Source of the DNA: Styela clava
Taxonomy: Eukaryota; Chordata; Ascidiacea; Stolidobranchia; Styelidae
Reading direction: 5' to 3'
DNA: 64,000 nt
NCBI RefSeq assembly: GCF_964204865.1
Contig: NC_135262.1
Coordinates: 11,904,001-11,968,000 of the forward strand
Position 1 is the first letter of the stretch, and every line of letters starts with the position of its first letter. The notes under the pieces are model-generated. The model did no database searches. It was not told the origin of the DNA and worked only from the letters and a program-made list of their open reading frames with translations. The position numbers and the translations under genes are program-made. Shown here one piece after another: positions 51,301 through 63,028 of this stretch.

Positions 51301-53036
51301 AATCAACTCGGAAAATCAGATAAATATTACTGGGAATTCCCTGCAATTTGGGCTGTGAAACCGGGATTATCCTGTAATTTTTACAGGGCAAATTGAGTCC
51401 TTTTAAGTGGAAAATACCGTAGAAATTGCTGCGATGGAATTCCATGTAAAGATTCTTAACAGTGTAGACGTAAGGAAAATAAACGTTTTTGAGGCAAAGC
51501 CGCTGTGTCATGCAACTGCCTTGTGTTATCTGTAGAATTATTTTTTAAATAGAATCGAGCCCTTTTTTCTTAAATTGCTTCGAATTGATGTTAATTCGAA
51601 ATTCTGAAACTTATATCCCTATTCACGACTATAGGTCCATTAAATCACCCATATTGTAAAATAATTGGTAAATTGGGGTTCTGCAATATTTTATTGCAAA
51701 GAATTCTGCAAACAAGTCAGAAAGATTTGCTAATTTGCTCATTCAACAGGTAATACTAATGACTAGGGATACCGAAGAAATGTGGTTTGAAAGTATTAGA
51801 AAACAGCTGCTTTCATTTAATGGATTGCATTGTTACTACTACCAACTGCTTTCGCCGACCTGGAGAAGATTTTGGGAATTTGCAAGAGCATGTAAGTAAC
51901 ATAATATTCTTATTACAAAAATATTTTGTAATAATTTTTCATTAAGAATTTTTTTGCATCGAGGTTTGCCAAGATATGCAGATCCATTATAAAGAAGTTC
52001 TATAGTGAACATTCAAAGAATGCGTTGGTACAATAAGGGAAGTTATATAATCAAACTTTTCATCGTTTTCTTGATTTTGCTGTTGATTTATTGTATAATT
52101 AGTAAGAGATATTTCAATAATCAATCATGGAATGTGGACAATAATAAACGGTTCCCGTACATTTGAACCCATGTACAATTGAACCCACGACAATATTGCA
52201 CCAGCATACTATTGCACCTATGAAAATTTTCTTTTGTTTCGCGGATATTTGAACCCCTGCTAACCCTAACCCATGGGTTCAGCACCCGCATATAGATTGA
52301 ACATATTTTTCTTTGCCACAAATTGAATCAACCACAGAAATTGTATTGCATTTGTAATTTGAACATTACAATATTTAATTGTCATTTAGGTAACGTTGCT
52401 TTTGGACTAGAACAATATAATTTTATGTACTTTGGAGAGAAAGACCCCCCGAAACTTCCTTTTATGCTGGCGTATAAAAAGCACAATGCGCATGTAACTC
52501 AGGTACGTTTAATTCACAAACAACTTGTAGGAAACATAACAGGAATTTGATTTGAAAATGTTCTTTGGTTATTGACTACAAATTTACTCTAATTAGATTA
52601 GTATATATTAGTTTTGTTCGTATATGTGTATATTTTTAGTTGGTGCAGCACCACCTATTTAATTCATTGGATTAAATCTCAACGTTAGTATCTTCAAACA
52701 ACATAAAAGTTATTTCGTACAATTGGAAAAATCAAACAAACAAAATAAATGATCTAATTCTAGCATAAACAATGAACCTTTTTTATAATTCAGAGCTGCC
52801 CGAAAGATCGTCTTTTAATTTACAACTGCAAGAGTGGATGGAAACCTTTGTGTAAATTTCTTGGAAAGGACGTACCAAGAAAAGATTTCCCTTGGATAAA
52901 CAAAAAAAGTGAATTAGCTAACATGATTTGGGAAATGCCAATGTTCAAGAAAGCCAAAATTGAAATGTTAACAAATGCTACCTTGTTGTTTGCTAGTGTT
53001 ATATGTGCTGGATATTACTTTGTAAAATATAGTTGA
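48347..53036 (+). CDS. Sulfotransferase family protein (Sulfotransfer_4 type), intact copy A, 249 aa
   Basis: Exons 48347–48598, 51750–51891, 52390–52502 and 52794–53036 total 750 nt, an exact frame of 249 codons plus TGA. Exon 1 gives the P-loop-like 5'-phosphosulfate loop GMSKCGTKT (residues 7–15) after MKVICA. Exon 2 begins VILMTRDTEEMWFESI, the 3'-phosphate-binding strand and helix. Exon 4 has CPKDRLLIYNCKSGWKPL and FLGKDVP, typical of the family's C-terminal half, then a hydrophobic tail (about 230–247, LLFASVICAGYYFV), likely a membrane anchor. Such enzymes move sulfate from PAPS to an acceptor; the substrate is unknown. The start is chosen because copy B has an in-frame TGA just upstream of the same Met. 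The first donor, AAAG|GTTGGA, is weak but conserved in B. Intron 1 carries a 2.7-kb transposon absent from B. Confidence 0.88.
48943..51621. mobile_element. 2.68-kb hAT-like element in intron 1 of copy A
   Basis: Left end TAGGGATGTAAGTTTCAAA and right-end complement TAGGGATATAAGTTTCAGA match at 17 of 19 bases. Copy B lacks the whole block: its intron runs straight from a match of 48,9xx sequence (GGCAAAAATG) to a match of TATAGGTCC (after 51,628), so B is the empty site. Flanks CGAGCGAC and TTCACGAC share only their last four bases, so an 8-bp target duplication is not clear. No transposase is recognisable. Interior features include a 118-bp palindrome and repeated GAATTCC–TGTAA motifs (51,141; 51,170; 51,331; 51,436), suggesting nested insertions. 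Confidence 0.7.
50408..50525. repeat. 118-bp near-perfect palindrome
   Basis: Two 59-bp arms meet at ATATG|CATAT (centre 50,466/50,467). The outer ends are TCACCCATCCTTCGCTCAT and its complement with a single change, and pairing continues with scattered mismatches to the centre with no loop. It sits inside the hAT-like element in the sulfotransferase intron. It could be a fold-back MITE or an RNA hairpin. Confidence 0.8.
52150..52320. repeat. Short interspersed repeat in intron 2 of copy A
   Basis: Contains doubled short units: GTACATTTGAACCCA then GTACAATTGAACCCA, and ATTGCACC twice, followed by GAACCCCTGCTAACCCTAACCC. This text is absent from the corresponding intron of copy B, which resumes at AATTGAATCAACCAC. 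Probably a small insertion; family unknown. Confidence 0.5.
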
Positions 53037-53992
53037 AATTGAATAAGTTGCATGTGCTATCAATATAACATGAAATTTTGATCTATACTTTTTGTCATTG
53101 AAACACGCTTTCCTATTTATTGAAACATCTTGTTTCAACATAACCCATGAAATACATAGTATTCATCAAATAATAAAACATATAAAGTATTTCTGAAAAA
53201 TTGATTTTTTTTTGTGCCGGTATGGCAAACTGTTATTTGCTATTGAAAAAACTCCAGCAGCGATATGGAAACACGTAACAGTATGTTAAACATTATATAT
53301 CTGAGGTTAGTTAAGGTCAGGTTAAATGATTTTTGCATTTCTATGTATTGCATTAAATGATGCCATATTATGCAGACTTCTAAATATAACACCCTTCATT
53401 ATCATGTATGATATATACTGTATATTATAAATGTATAAATGCTATACATTTAAAATATATTCATCACATATGAGAATGAAACTGTCGATATACATATATA
53501 TTTAGTTTAACAAGATTTATATTATTCTAGAAATAAATTATTTACGAGTATAATGCATCAATATATACATTGACTTATTGGACTGTTTTACTTCTAACTC
53601 TTATATTTACCATATTAATGCATTGAATTTGTACCCTGAAATAATATTTCCCCCTTTATTATCCGTAATTCTTTGCCTTATTAAATATAGATTATCCAAC
53701 ACCCATATGATTAAAAAACTGATTTTGCGATTTTTTATCATAAAATTCGGGATGTTTTGATTGGAACCACGCGAAGATGAGTTTTATGAATCTTAAATTT
53801 TGCTGATTGCGTTCAGATGCATACCAAATCAAAAATCATAAAGAAAAAGAGACCAAAAAAGAAATTATCATCAGAAATGATTCCACTTTGCATTGGAAAA
53901 CTATCAGACGCAATCAATTAAAATCTCCCGATTTCTGGCAATAATTACTTAAGAATGGGTGTCTCAAAAATATGTCCTGTCGCACTTGTTTG
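52794..53992. repeat. Left arm of a ~1.2-kb inverted repeat (terminal exon plus 3' flank of copy A)
   Basis: The segment from the last sulfotransferase exon to TCCTGTCGCACTTGTTTGG at 53,974–53,992 is repeated in inverse orientation at 56,658–57,817, with about 2.67 kb between the arms. The rightmost 40 bases (with GGGTGTCTCAAAAA) still match almost exactly. Confidence 0.8.
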
Positions 53993-54239
53993 GTTAGTTA
54001 GAGAGAAGTCCATCAACACCTATGTAATTTTCTTGTTTTGAGTTTGAGAAAAAAGTACTCGGGATTGAGAATCTCATTTTCTCGCTTCTAAAGATTAAAT
54101 TCATTACTTCTGATACCGATTTTGTGTCTTCAAAGAGCAATATAGAACACCCATGTCTAAGACGTTTGTCTTTTGGTAAAGTACAAATAAAACAAGAGAG
54201 CAATGCTCAAATATATCAACGCAAAGGCCAAATTGAAGT

Positions 54240-54612
54240 AGTACGGGTAGGGGATCTTTTACATTATGGGGACGTTGCCGTAGTCTTCAGGACTTGACTG
54301 ACCACAAGATCCAAATAAGCGCAAATGCGGAACAAGGTGTGCTAATTTTAATTTTGACGAAGTCATCGCACACATAAAACAAATCCCAAAGAGCACAAAA
54401 TAGCCTTCTAGCGACAACAACAATATTTAACCACTGAAAATTTTAAAGCATTCGGTCCAGTTGTTCAATGGACATGCTATTTTTTTACAACAATACCAAC
54501 ATAAATACGAAGAAAAAATATATCAAGATTACTAACAACAACGACATAATAACAAAACGATCCATGACTACATTTCGTGTCCAGTAAATAATGCAAATGA
54601 AAAATTCAATAA
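54240..54612. repeat. Inverted partial copy of the sulfotransferase 5' flank
   Basis: Reverse complement of 47,641–48,024, with substitutions and small gaps. Shared landmarks include TAACAAAACGAT, TTCGTGTCCAGTAAA, TTTTAATTTTGAC and CCGTAGTCTTC. Together with the inverted last exon at 57.6–57.8 kb, it looks like the head and tail of further gene copies that once ran on the minus strand. Confidence 0.7.
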
Positions 54613-54724
54613 TTTAACCTCTGCCCAGTTAAATTTAATTCACTCGGTAAAATTTGTTTTTAAGACTAATTTAATTTTGCTTCAACAATAGTCTGCACTG
54701 TCATATCAGTAACTCAATTATCTA

Positions 54725-54950
54725 AATATAACTGATGGATGTAGTAGAAAAGAGTTGCAAAATCAGTAACAGTTTGCGTGGAAAAATATTGTTCAAAGTA
54801 AAGAAATAATAGAAATATTAAATAAAATGTCAGAAAAGGACAAATGTAAAACGAAATGAAAAAGATATAAATTTGTTACAAGCCTTCGGGTATTCTGAAT
54901 CGTGATGATTCCATCACATCTAGTTCAAATTTTAAATTTTACTAATTCCA
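54725..54950 (+). repeat. Direct repeat, first copy
   Basis: Shares with 57,911–58,115 the order CTGATGGAT, GAGTTGCAAAATCAGTA, ATAAATTT, CCTTC and TTTAAATTTTAC, with substitutions and small gaps. Same orientation, about 3.2 kb apart. It flanks the inverted block and marks another rearrangement boundary. Confidence 0.6.
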
Positions 54951-54999
54951 TTAACTTTGAGACAGCATAAGATAGGAGTACTATTTAAATTGGATGGAC

Positions 55000-56560
55000 A
55001 TTGTGTTCGACTTAGGATGGATATAAATTCCACTTTTTATTCAATTCCCCGGGTTTCAATCCCTTACATTTGATTGTAAATCAATAATTCCATTTGTTGT
55101 CAATTTTATCTTACCTTCTAGGTTCGGGCTACTCATTGACGATAAATATTTTCTAATTTACGAAAGTTGTCAGGCGCGCCTGTTTCTGCCAAACGTATTT
55201 CACAAATTCTTTAAATAAGGACTTTATGATATCTTTAAATATAATCATAGAATATCGTAATACAAGTATTATTGCAAAAAAAATGTTTAAAGGTAAAATG
55301 TTATTTGCCTGGAAAAATCAAATTGTCCGTCTAGAATTGAATTTTAGAGAAAGCAAGTGGAATATAATAGCATATCTACTTTAAGTTACCTGTGTTGTTA
55401 TCTGCTTGAAAAAAATGATCTCGTCTACTATAAAGATTCAGATTCTATAAATGTCCTAAATATGTCATAACTTAATAAAGATATCAAATTATAACTATTG
55501 ATCACACTTGTTGGGCTGCCTTCAATTTCATTTAATTTTTTGTCGTTATTCACCAACCATAAATTTGATATACATATTCGCATGATCATTTTGAAATTCC
55601 TCATCGAGTTTCAATATCATTCTCAGACTTCACCAATACAATTTTAAAACGATCATTTAAACTTGCATGAACTACATAGACCAGCTTGTAAGAAAGTGTC
55701 GGTAGAGCAACGTGGGTATTATCAGAAAAGGGTTGGAGATTATTTCCAAATGCAAGCATGTCTACGAAGAAAGCTTCAGTGAGAACCAATATAAAGAGCA
55801 TTATTTAAGTATGAAAATCAAAGTACGCATGAATCAAATCTTTAAAAATTACGACATCCAGTATTTCTGAACTGTGGTTTGTCAAAATTTGACTCAAACC
55901 TGAAATGAACTAAAACTTTATGTGCAATTTACTCTGCAGTTCTTCATTTTTTTTGTATGACACAACACTGTCTAAGTTCATGGGTTACTAAACACTATTA
56001 TTTTCTTGTTGAACCTAACATCACGATCAGTCATGAAATTCATCTTTTCTTTCTATTGAAACGCAGAACTTTGCTCGAGTAATCATTTATTAAACCACAA
56101 AATTCAGCAATGCAATTGAATAAAACTCGAAAAGTAATAAATAGCATTGGGGTATACTACAACTTTGTATTGCTTGGCAAAACACGTTCGGGATTGCGTC
56201 ATTTTTGCACAAATCGCAACTTGTGCTGGACTTGTGCTTGGTGATAATACAATCATGGCTTATATTCTTCTGATATGTCTTTAGGTGCAAAAGATAACTT
56301 ACATGCATTTGGTTATTTTTACGCGGTGTTTCGAAAATGTAATGTTCCACTTTTCCCACTTTTCCTATTCCTTTCCTTTTCCTATTTCCCACGCTTTATT
56401 CATAGATAGCTAATTTTTGGTAACAACTTGTAGTTGAAAAAAGTTTAAAATTGTAATCAACTTTCATGGTACCAGAAAACGTGACGTTATATACTAAATT
56501 TCTACTTGCAATTGTAGTAAGCGTGCGTGATTCGATTGCCAGCACTCTCGTTACACAAAT
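55000..56560. other. Spacer between duplicated blocks; nothing recognised
   Basis: AT-rich sequence between the direct-repeat copy and the minisatellite. Minus-strand frames at 55,601–55,801 and 56,090–56,392 show no domain or splice support. Confidence 0.45.
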
Positions 56561-56569
56561 CACCCACAT

Positions 56570-56675
56570 TGGACATGTTGGACACGCGGGACAAGTGCGA
56601 CACGTACGTGGAACACGTGGGACAAGTAAGACACGTAAGTGCGGCACGTGGGGCAAGCCAAACAAGTGCGACAGG
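56570..56675. repeat. GC-rich minisatellite with CACGTG motifs
   Basis: About ten degenerate 9–10-bp units of the form GGACAAGTG / GGACACGTG. Three CACGTG or near-CACGTG E-boxes result. It abuts the end of the right inverted-repeat arm (56,658–56,676). Its base composition is strongly unlike its surroundings. Confidence 0.75.
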
Positions 56676-57817
56676 ACATTTTTGAGACACCCATTCTTAA
56701 GTTATTATTGCCAGGAATTGGGAGATTTTAATTGATTGCGTCTAATAGTTTTCCAGTGCAAAGTGGAATCATTTCTGAAGATAATTCCTTTTTTGTTCTC
56801 TTTTTCTTTATGATTTTTGAATTGGTATGCATCTGAACGCAATCAGCAAAATTTAAGATTCATAAAACTCATCTGCGCGTGGTTCCAATTAAAACATTTC
56901 GAATTTTATGATAAAAAATCGCAAAATCAGTTTTTTTAATCATATGTTTGTTGGATAATCTATATTTAATAAGGCAAAGAATTACGGATAACAAAGTGGG
57001 AAATATGATTTCAGGGTACAAATTCAATGCATTAACATGATAAATATAAGAGTTAAAAGTAAATAGTCTAATAAGCCAATATATATATAGATGCATTATA
57101 AATAATTTATTTCTAGAATAATATGAATCTTGTTATACTAATCATATATGTATATCGACAGTTTCATTCTCATATAAGATGAATATATTTTAAATGTATA
57201 GGCGTTATACATTTATAATATACAGTATATATCATACATGAGAATGAAGGGTGTTATATTTGGAATTCTGCATAATATGGCATTATTTAATGCAATACAT
57301 AATAATGCATGAATCATTTAACCTGACTCTAACTGACCTCAGGTATATAATGTTTAACATGCTCACGTGTTTCCATATTACTACTTGAGTTTTTTTCAAT
57401 AGCAAATAGCAGTTTGCCATACCGACACAAAAAATCAATTTTTTCAGAAATACTTTATAGTTTTTATAATTTGATGAATAATATGTATTTTATGGGTTAT
57501 GTTGAAACAAAATGTATCAACAAATAGGTGTTTCAATGGCAAAAAGTATAGATCAAAATTTCATATTATAGCACATGCAACTTATTCAGTTTCAACCATA
57601 TTTTACAAGGTAATAAATAACCAGCGAACAACAAAGTAGCATTTGTTATCTTTTCATTTTTAGCTTTCTTGAACACTGGCCTTTCCCAAATCATGTTTGC
57701 TATTTCACTGTTTTTGTTTATCCCCAGAAAGTGTTTTCTTGGTAAGTCCATTCCAAGAAATTTACACAGAGGTTCCCATCAACTTTTGCAGTTGTAAATT
57801 AGAAGACGATCTCTGAA
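56658..57817. repeat. Right arm of the ~1.2-kb inverted repeat
   Basis: Reverse complement of 52,794–53,992. It includes the terminal-exon fragment (57,566–57,817) and the AT-rich 3' flank with GAATGAAGGGTGTTATAT and TAACATGATAAATATAAGAG landmarks. Confidence 0.8.
57566..57817 (-). pseudogene. Inverted terminal-exon fragment of a sulfotransferase copy
   Basis: Minus-strand relic of exon 4. After the acceptor TAATTCAG, 11 bases are missing compared with copy A. A TGA replaces the Gly of KSGWKP, and downstream the peptide continues DLPRKHFLGINKNSEIANM and PVFKKAKNE with frame intact to a tail lacking the normal stop. No exons 1–3 were found near it in this orientation. It is a dead fragment from the family expansion. 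Confidence 0.8.
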
Positions 57818-57910
57818 TTATATAAAAGGTTCATCTTAAGCTAGTCTATTTTATTTTATTTTTTTCTGAATAAAGTATAGAATATTGATATAAGTATGTA
57901 GATATATAAA

Positions 57911-58115
57911 CCTGATGGATTTGGTAAAACAGAGTTGCAAAATCAGTAGCAGTGTTTGAAAAATAATATTTGAAATAAATAAATAAAAGAGGTAATAAAT
58001 AAAATGTGAAAACGAACATATGGAAAACGGACAAATGAAAATATAAATTTATTTGCCTTCAGATATTCAGATTTGAAAGAATTTGATCACATCATGTTCG
58101 AATTTTAAATTTTAC
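57911..58115 (+). repeat. Direct repeat, second copy
   Basis: Partner of 54,725–54,950 in the same orientation. It lies just upstream of the copy B 5' flank. Confidence 0.6.
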
Positions 58116-58369
58116 ACAAAGTTTCAGAATTTTTGCTCAATGGATTCATAAAGAAAATAAAGCTTAAGCTATTTGTGCGACACCAAAATCTGGCCCAAAT
58201 ATTTCCGTCGCCCAAATACAGCGAAAATAACCCCGTGTTGTCGACCAAATCGATAAAATAGGAATACATATATATAAATTGCATATTTGCTATTTTACAA
58301 CCGACCGTTATGAATATATATCCAATGAGTGCATTGGCTTTAACATAATTTTGGTAATTCAGAATACTG

Positions 58370-59007
58370 AGTCACCACGTGCTAATTTTGTAATTTTTCT
58401 TTTTCGTGTTTTTGTTCTTGTCGTTATGAAAAAAACGGGCGTCTATTCAACTAGTGGAACAATTACTTCAAAATTTTCAGTGGGTAAAAATTGTTGTCGT
58501 CGCTTGAATTCTATTGTTTTTATTTAGTTCAACAAACTACGAAGGCTCTACGGGATTATTTTTTGTGCGTGTTGACGTTGTCAAAATTAAAAACTGCGCT
58601 CCTGGTGGCCGTTCGCGATCTGGTAGCCAGTCCAAGTTGGGAAGACTACGGTACTTGCAGTCCCATACCGTACTGTTTCATTTTGGACTGCGTGTCTATA
58701 TTTTGAGCATTGATCTCTTGTCTTATTTGCACTCTAAGAAAAGATGAACGTTGCTGATGCCGTACAAATAAGCGATAATTTAAATGCCTTTGTGGCGGGT
58801 TGAAGCGCGCGTGCTTCGTTTCGGAATTCGTATGATAAAGTCGGGGGTTAGTTAATGATTAATGCAATTTCTGCCGGCGTTCAAATATGCAGTACATGTT
58901 CGAACACGGTCGTAAATATAATAGGTCAAATAGTTGTAACTTGACTAGCTACTATTTTCTTTGTCGAGATTGCAGTGGACTGTGATAACTGAGCAAGACG
59001 ACATAAA
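58370..59007 (+). repeat. 5' flank of copy B, duplicate of the copy A flank
   Basis: Aligns with 47,690–48,346, including AACGGGCGTCTATT, the GTCCAAGTTGGGAAGACTAC patch and the GGGGGTTAGTTAATGATT region. The main length differences are 6 nt inside the antisense frame and single bases. It carries the second copy of the antisense frame (about 58,537–58,670, minus). Confidence 0.8.
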
Positions 59008-60840
59008 ATGAAGGTGATATGTGCTGGAATGTCAAAATGTGGAACGAAAAGTATGCATTCTGCTTTAGAAGAACTCGGATTCGAAGTGCATGACTTCCCA
59101 GAAGCATATGACAATTTTGAATAGAAATATCTGAAATTTATTTCCAGAGGATGGACCTCTAGGGAGTTCCAAGTAATGTACAATGATGTCGATGCTGTGG
59201 TGGACGCTCCAACTTATTACTATACTGGGAAGAATTGATGGAGGCTTTTCCGGAAGCAAAGGTTGGATATATATATACATTACTTTTGGTCTTTCAGCAT
59301 TCCTTATACTTGTATGAACTTGTACTCGATGAAGTTAGTTAAAATTAAATGACGTTACGTTTTAACTGTTTGCAAAATTAGAAGGCAGGTGAAATTATAT
59401 ATAAATAGACCTTCTTTCTTAATATCTTATGATTTCTAACTACAACAAACAAGTTAAAAGCACAACATCAATGAAATCTAACTAAAAATTTATAATCTCT
59501 CATATGCGACACGTTGCAAACGTTGACAGTTTGGTCCAGCATATGTCAATCTTTGAAAAGGCAAGGCAAAAATGCTCTTGTCTGTGACTATAGTTCCTTT
59601 AAATCACCCATATTGAAACAAGAAGATTAAACTGGGTTCCACAACACTTTCTTGTAAAGATTTCTTCAAACAAGACAGAAAGATTTGTTAATTTGCTTAT
59701 TTAACAGGTAATACTAATGACTAGGGACGACGAAGAAATTTGGTTTGAAAGTATTAAAAAACAGCTGCTTTCAGTTAATGGATTGCATAGTTACTACTAT
59801 CAACTTTTTTCGCCAACCTGGAGAAAATTTTGGAAATTTGCACTAAATTGTTGTAAGTAACATTAAATTCTTTTAAAAAACATTTTTCTCAATTTTTCAT
59901 CAAGAAAATTTTTTCTATCGAGGTTTGCCAAGATAAGCAGCTCTATTTTAAAGAAGTTTTTAGATAATCAGATTTTTCCAATTTTCAGTTATCAAATATA
60001 AAATTGGAAAAATAATAATCATTTTCTATAATGCAACATATTTACATAAAAAAGAGATACTACATTTTTAGTTTGCTTAACTAGCTCAAAACATTCCTCA
60101 TTGCAATAAATTGAATCAACCACGAAAGTTGTATTGCATTTGCGACTTGAACATACAATATTCATTTTAATATTTAGGTCACGTTGCTTTTGGACAAGAA
60201 CAATATAGTTGTATGTACTTTGGAGAGGAAGACCCCCCGAAACTCCCTTTCGTGCTGGCGTATAAAAAGCACATTGCTCATGTAATTCAGGTACGTTGAA
60301 TTCACAAACGGCTTATGGGGAAAATAGCAAGATTTGGATGTTGCAAAATGTTTTAGTGTTATAGACTATTAATTTACTTTAATTAGATTAGTATCTATCA
60401 GATTTGCCTAAATCGCCTTGTAAACTTCTTGGTTGTTGCAGCACGCAAACAACTATTAATTAAATGCATTGGATAAAATATCAACTTGAGGTTTCAAATA
60501 TAAAACAACAAAAAAATATATTCCATGCGGTATTTAGAAAAAAACATACGAACAAACTAAAATGACCTAACTTAAAAAAAATGAACCATTTTTCATAATT
60601 CAGAGATGCCCAAAAGATCGTCTTCTAATTTACAACTGCAAAAGTGGATGGAAACCTCTGTGTAAATTTCTTGGAAAGGACGTACCAAGAAAGGATTTTC
60701 CCTGGATAAACAAAAACTGTGAATTGGCAAACATGCTTTGGGAAATGCCAATGTTCAAGAAAGCTAAAAATGAAATGTTAACAAATGCTACTCTGTTGTT
60801 TGCTGGTATTATATTCGCTGGATATTACTTTGTAAAATAA
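59008..60840 (+). pseudogene. Sulfotransferase copy B, recently inactivated
   Basis: Exons correspond one to one with copy A: 59008–59261, 59708–59852, 60178–60290 and 60604–60840. Exon 1 keeps GMSKCGTKS and LGFEVHDFPEAYDNF, but then has TAG where A has a Ser codon, and further on a 2-bp insertion (TATTACTATACTGGG against TATTACTACTGGG) that breaks the frame. Exons 2–4 are open, with all splice sites present. Exon 2 differs in length by one codon. The terminal exon ends at its own TAA after YYFVK. Intron 1 is only about 0.45 kb because it lacks the transposon found in A. Two lesions confined to exon 1 with clean later exons suggest a young pseudogene; an allele or assembly error is possible. 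Confidence 0.85.
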
Positions 60841-61063
60841 GGTTGGAATTAAATAAGCTGCATGTGCTATTAATACAAGAGAGCTACGCCAAGATATATG
60901 GACACGTCTGTTCGCAGTACAGTATGGTTTACCGTACCGTCAGATCACAGTGTACAAATATATTCACACCAAGCGATGCAGTACAGTCGGACACAAAAAG
61001 GCGTCCGATGCCCGCAGAACGTTCGATGAAAAGCTACTTCCGCTAGGTGTCCAAAAAGGTCAA

Positions 61064-61117
61064 AGAACAACAACATATTAAAACGATCCATATGTACACT
61101 ACGTGTCCAATAACTTG
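61064..61117. repeat. Fragment of the inverted 5'-flank repeat 3' of copy B
   Basis: AACAACAACATATTAAAACG, then ATCCAT and CGTGTCCAATAA, match the inverted flank piece at 54,530–54,600. It belongs to a roughly 250-bp block (about 60,880–61,130) present after copy B but absent after copy A. Confidence 0.5.
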
Positions 61118-61359
61118 AAGGTGATTGTAATGTATACTTTCCATTGTTAAAACACGCTTTCCTATATTTCTTGAAACATATGACACATAAATAAAACATA
61201 TTGTTACATCATTTTTTAATATATTTCATGCAACACATATTATTCACCAAATAAAAAAAACATATAAAGTATATATGAAAATGATAAATTTTTCGTACCG
61301 GTATTCGCTTATGTGGAAACTCCAGTAGCGCGATAGAAACGTGTGATCGGGCATGCTAA

Positions 61360-63024
61360 CCCTTTAATGCATGATGTCACGGATTTTGATGAAAAAATTC
61401 ATAGTGGTAGCATGGTTTGTGAAATTCAAGAAAACAACCTTATTTTTTTCGTTTTCGCTAACTACTCCCATGGGGGGGGAGTAAATTTCTCATGTGCCAT
61501 ATTCGACCTTCTATGCATTAACGGAAAAATGACACAATATATTTTATTGTAGAAAAACCTTGTATTATGCAGCAATATCAGGCAAAACGAATATTAAGCA
61601 TGAAAATAAACCATCATGGCTTGTAGTAACCACTTTAGTATATTTTGTCTAGCCTAAGATGTCCAAAAGGAAATGAAATCATTGCAAAACGATATTTTCA
61701 GCCATATGTTGATGGAAAAATAATCTAAAATTGACAAATCAGAACAAGTTCAATATTACAAGTTCAAGGAAATTAAAAATTATGATCATGAAGTCAATGC
61801 TATTGATGAAATTTCCAAAAAAAAAACAGTTTTGAGATTGTCTCGAGCAAAGATATACATCAAATTTTGCATAGTTCATGTTACTTTTCATCTGACATCC
61901 CTTCTTTCTGGAACACATTCTATTAGTAGACACAAGACGCCAATGCTATTCTTTACCGAAACGAGCATTCATTGGTGGAGGAACAATACTCCAGCTCTCT
62001 TTGGTGTTGGTTGATGACCGCTATAAATACTTATTCAACCACGGCGAAGTCCCAATTTGGTCGCCATGCAGAGACATAGGGATTTCAGTGCAGAAATCTC
62101 CCATTGAAAGCGCATTACAAGAGTGTACTATTTTGAAACGGAGCCATGAATTAGCAATAATTATTAGGAACAGAGATCTAAATCTAAAAACAGTGTCATT
62201 TTACGTCTAACTCATGCAGTAATTTCAGTATTCAAGTCTATTTTACTTTGCAATCAAACTATCCTGCCATTGGCCCATTACTGACTTTACAACCCAAAAA
62301 GCTTAATAATGTTAAAAAAAAACTAACAACAAGCAACTACTGAAGCTAGGATTAACTTTGCAGGTTCAAATTAACAAATAGTCTACTGGCTTAAAGGTAA
62401 AATGGGGTTTAATTTTACCAATCAAATTTCTGAAACCAATTACCAATGGCTACAGGCCGACCCAGATTTTTTTGATGGCTGAATTTAATAATAACTGAGT
62501 AATTAAATACTAAAATCCAAATACATACTTATATAAACAGTATTCTCAACTGAAAATACTTAATTACTGAAAATATGAAAACCTACAGGCCAGTATATCA
62601 AAAAATCACAGTCTGAGCAAACTGAAAATTTTGTACCCCTTGATGCATGATGTGCCAAATTTGTCACATGCCTTACCACCCAAATTTTTCGAAATGCTGA
62701 AGAAATAGGTAAAAGCTGCTAAGGTAGGCCTCTTCATTGCTAAATTACCCACTACTACGAATTTTTGCACCTCCCCCATCCCAACTGACACAAGATCACA
62801 ATCAAACAGGGATAGCCTATCAGCACAGCAACCCAGCGCGAAGGCTGCAACCTTCTCATGAAATTCGGAAAATTTCCTCCGTTTATCACGCAATAGAGAA
62901 AATGCGTCGTGGACGCATAGTAACCAAGTTACTAAACAGCGTAACCAAGTGGAGCAATATAAAAAACAACACGTGACCAAAATAGAAGGTGTTTTCCCTG
63001 ATTGACCCGCCATGCATTAAAGGG
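61360..63024. mobile_element. piggyBac-like non-autonomous element (1,665 bp)
   Basis: The ends are CCCTTTAATGCATG and CATGCATTAAAGGG, 14-bp perfect inverted repeats. CTAA flanks both sides (61,356–61,359 and 63,025–63,028). The equivalent place after copy A (about 53,280–53,300) reads ATGTTAAACAT with no insertion, so the empty site is visible. CCC-type ends and a four-base TTAA-like target are piggyBac traits. I see no transposase frame. The 62.6–63.0 kb part is richer in G and C. Confidence 0.85.
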
Positions 63025-63028
63025 CTAA

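Noticed and set aside
56396-56735. Repetitive frames such as GHVGHAGQVRHV over 56.4–56.7 kb
   Set aside because: Translation of the minisatellite; no independent evidence of coding.
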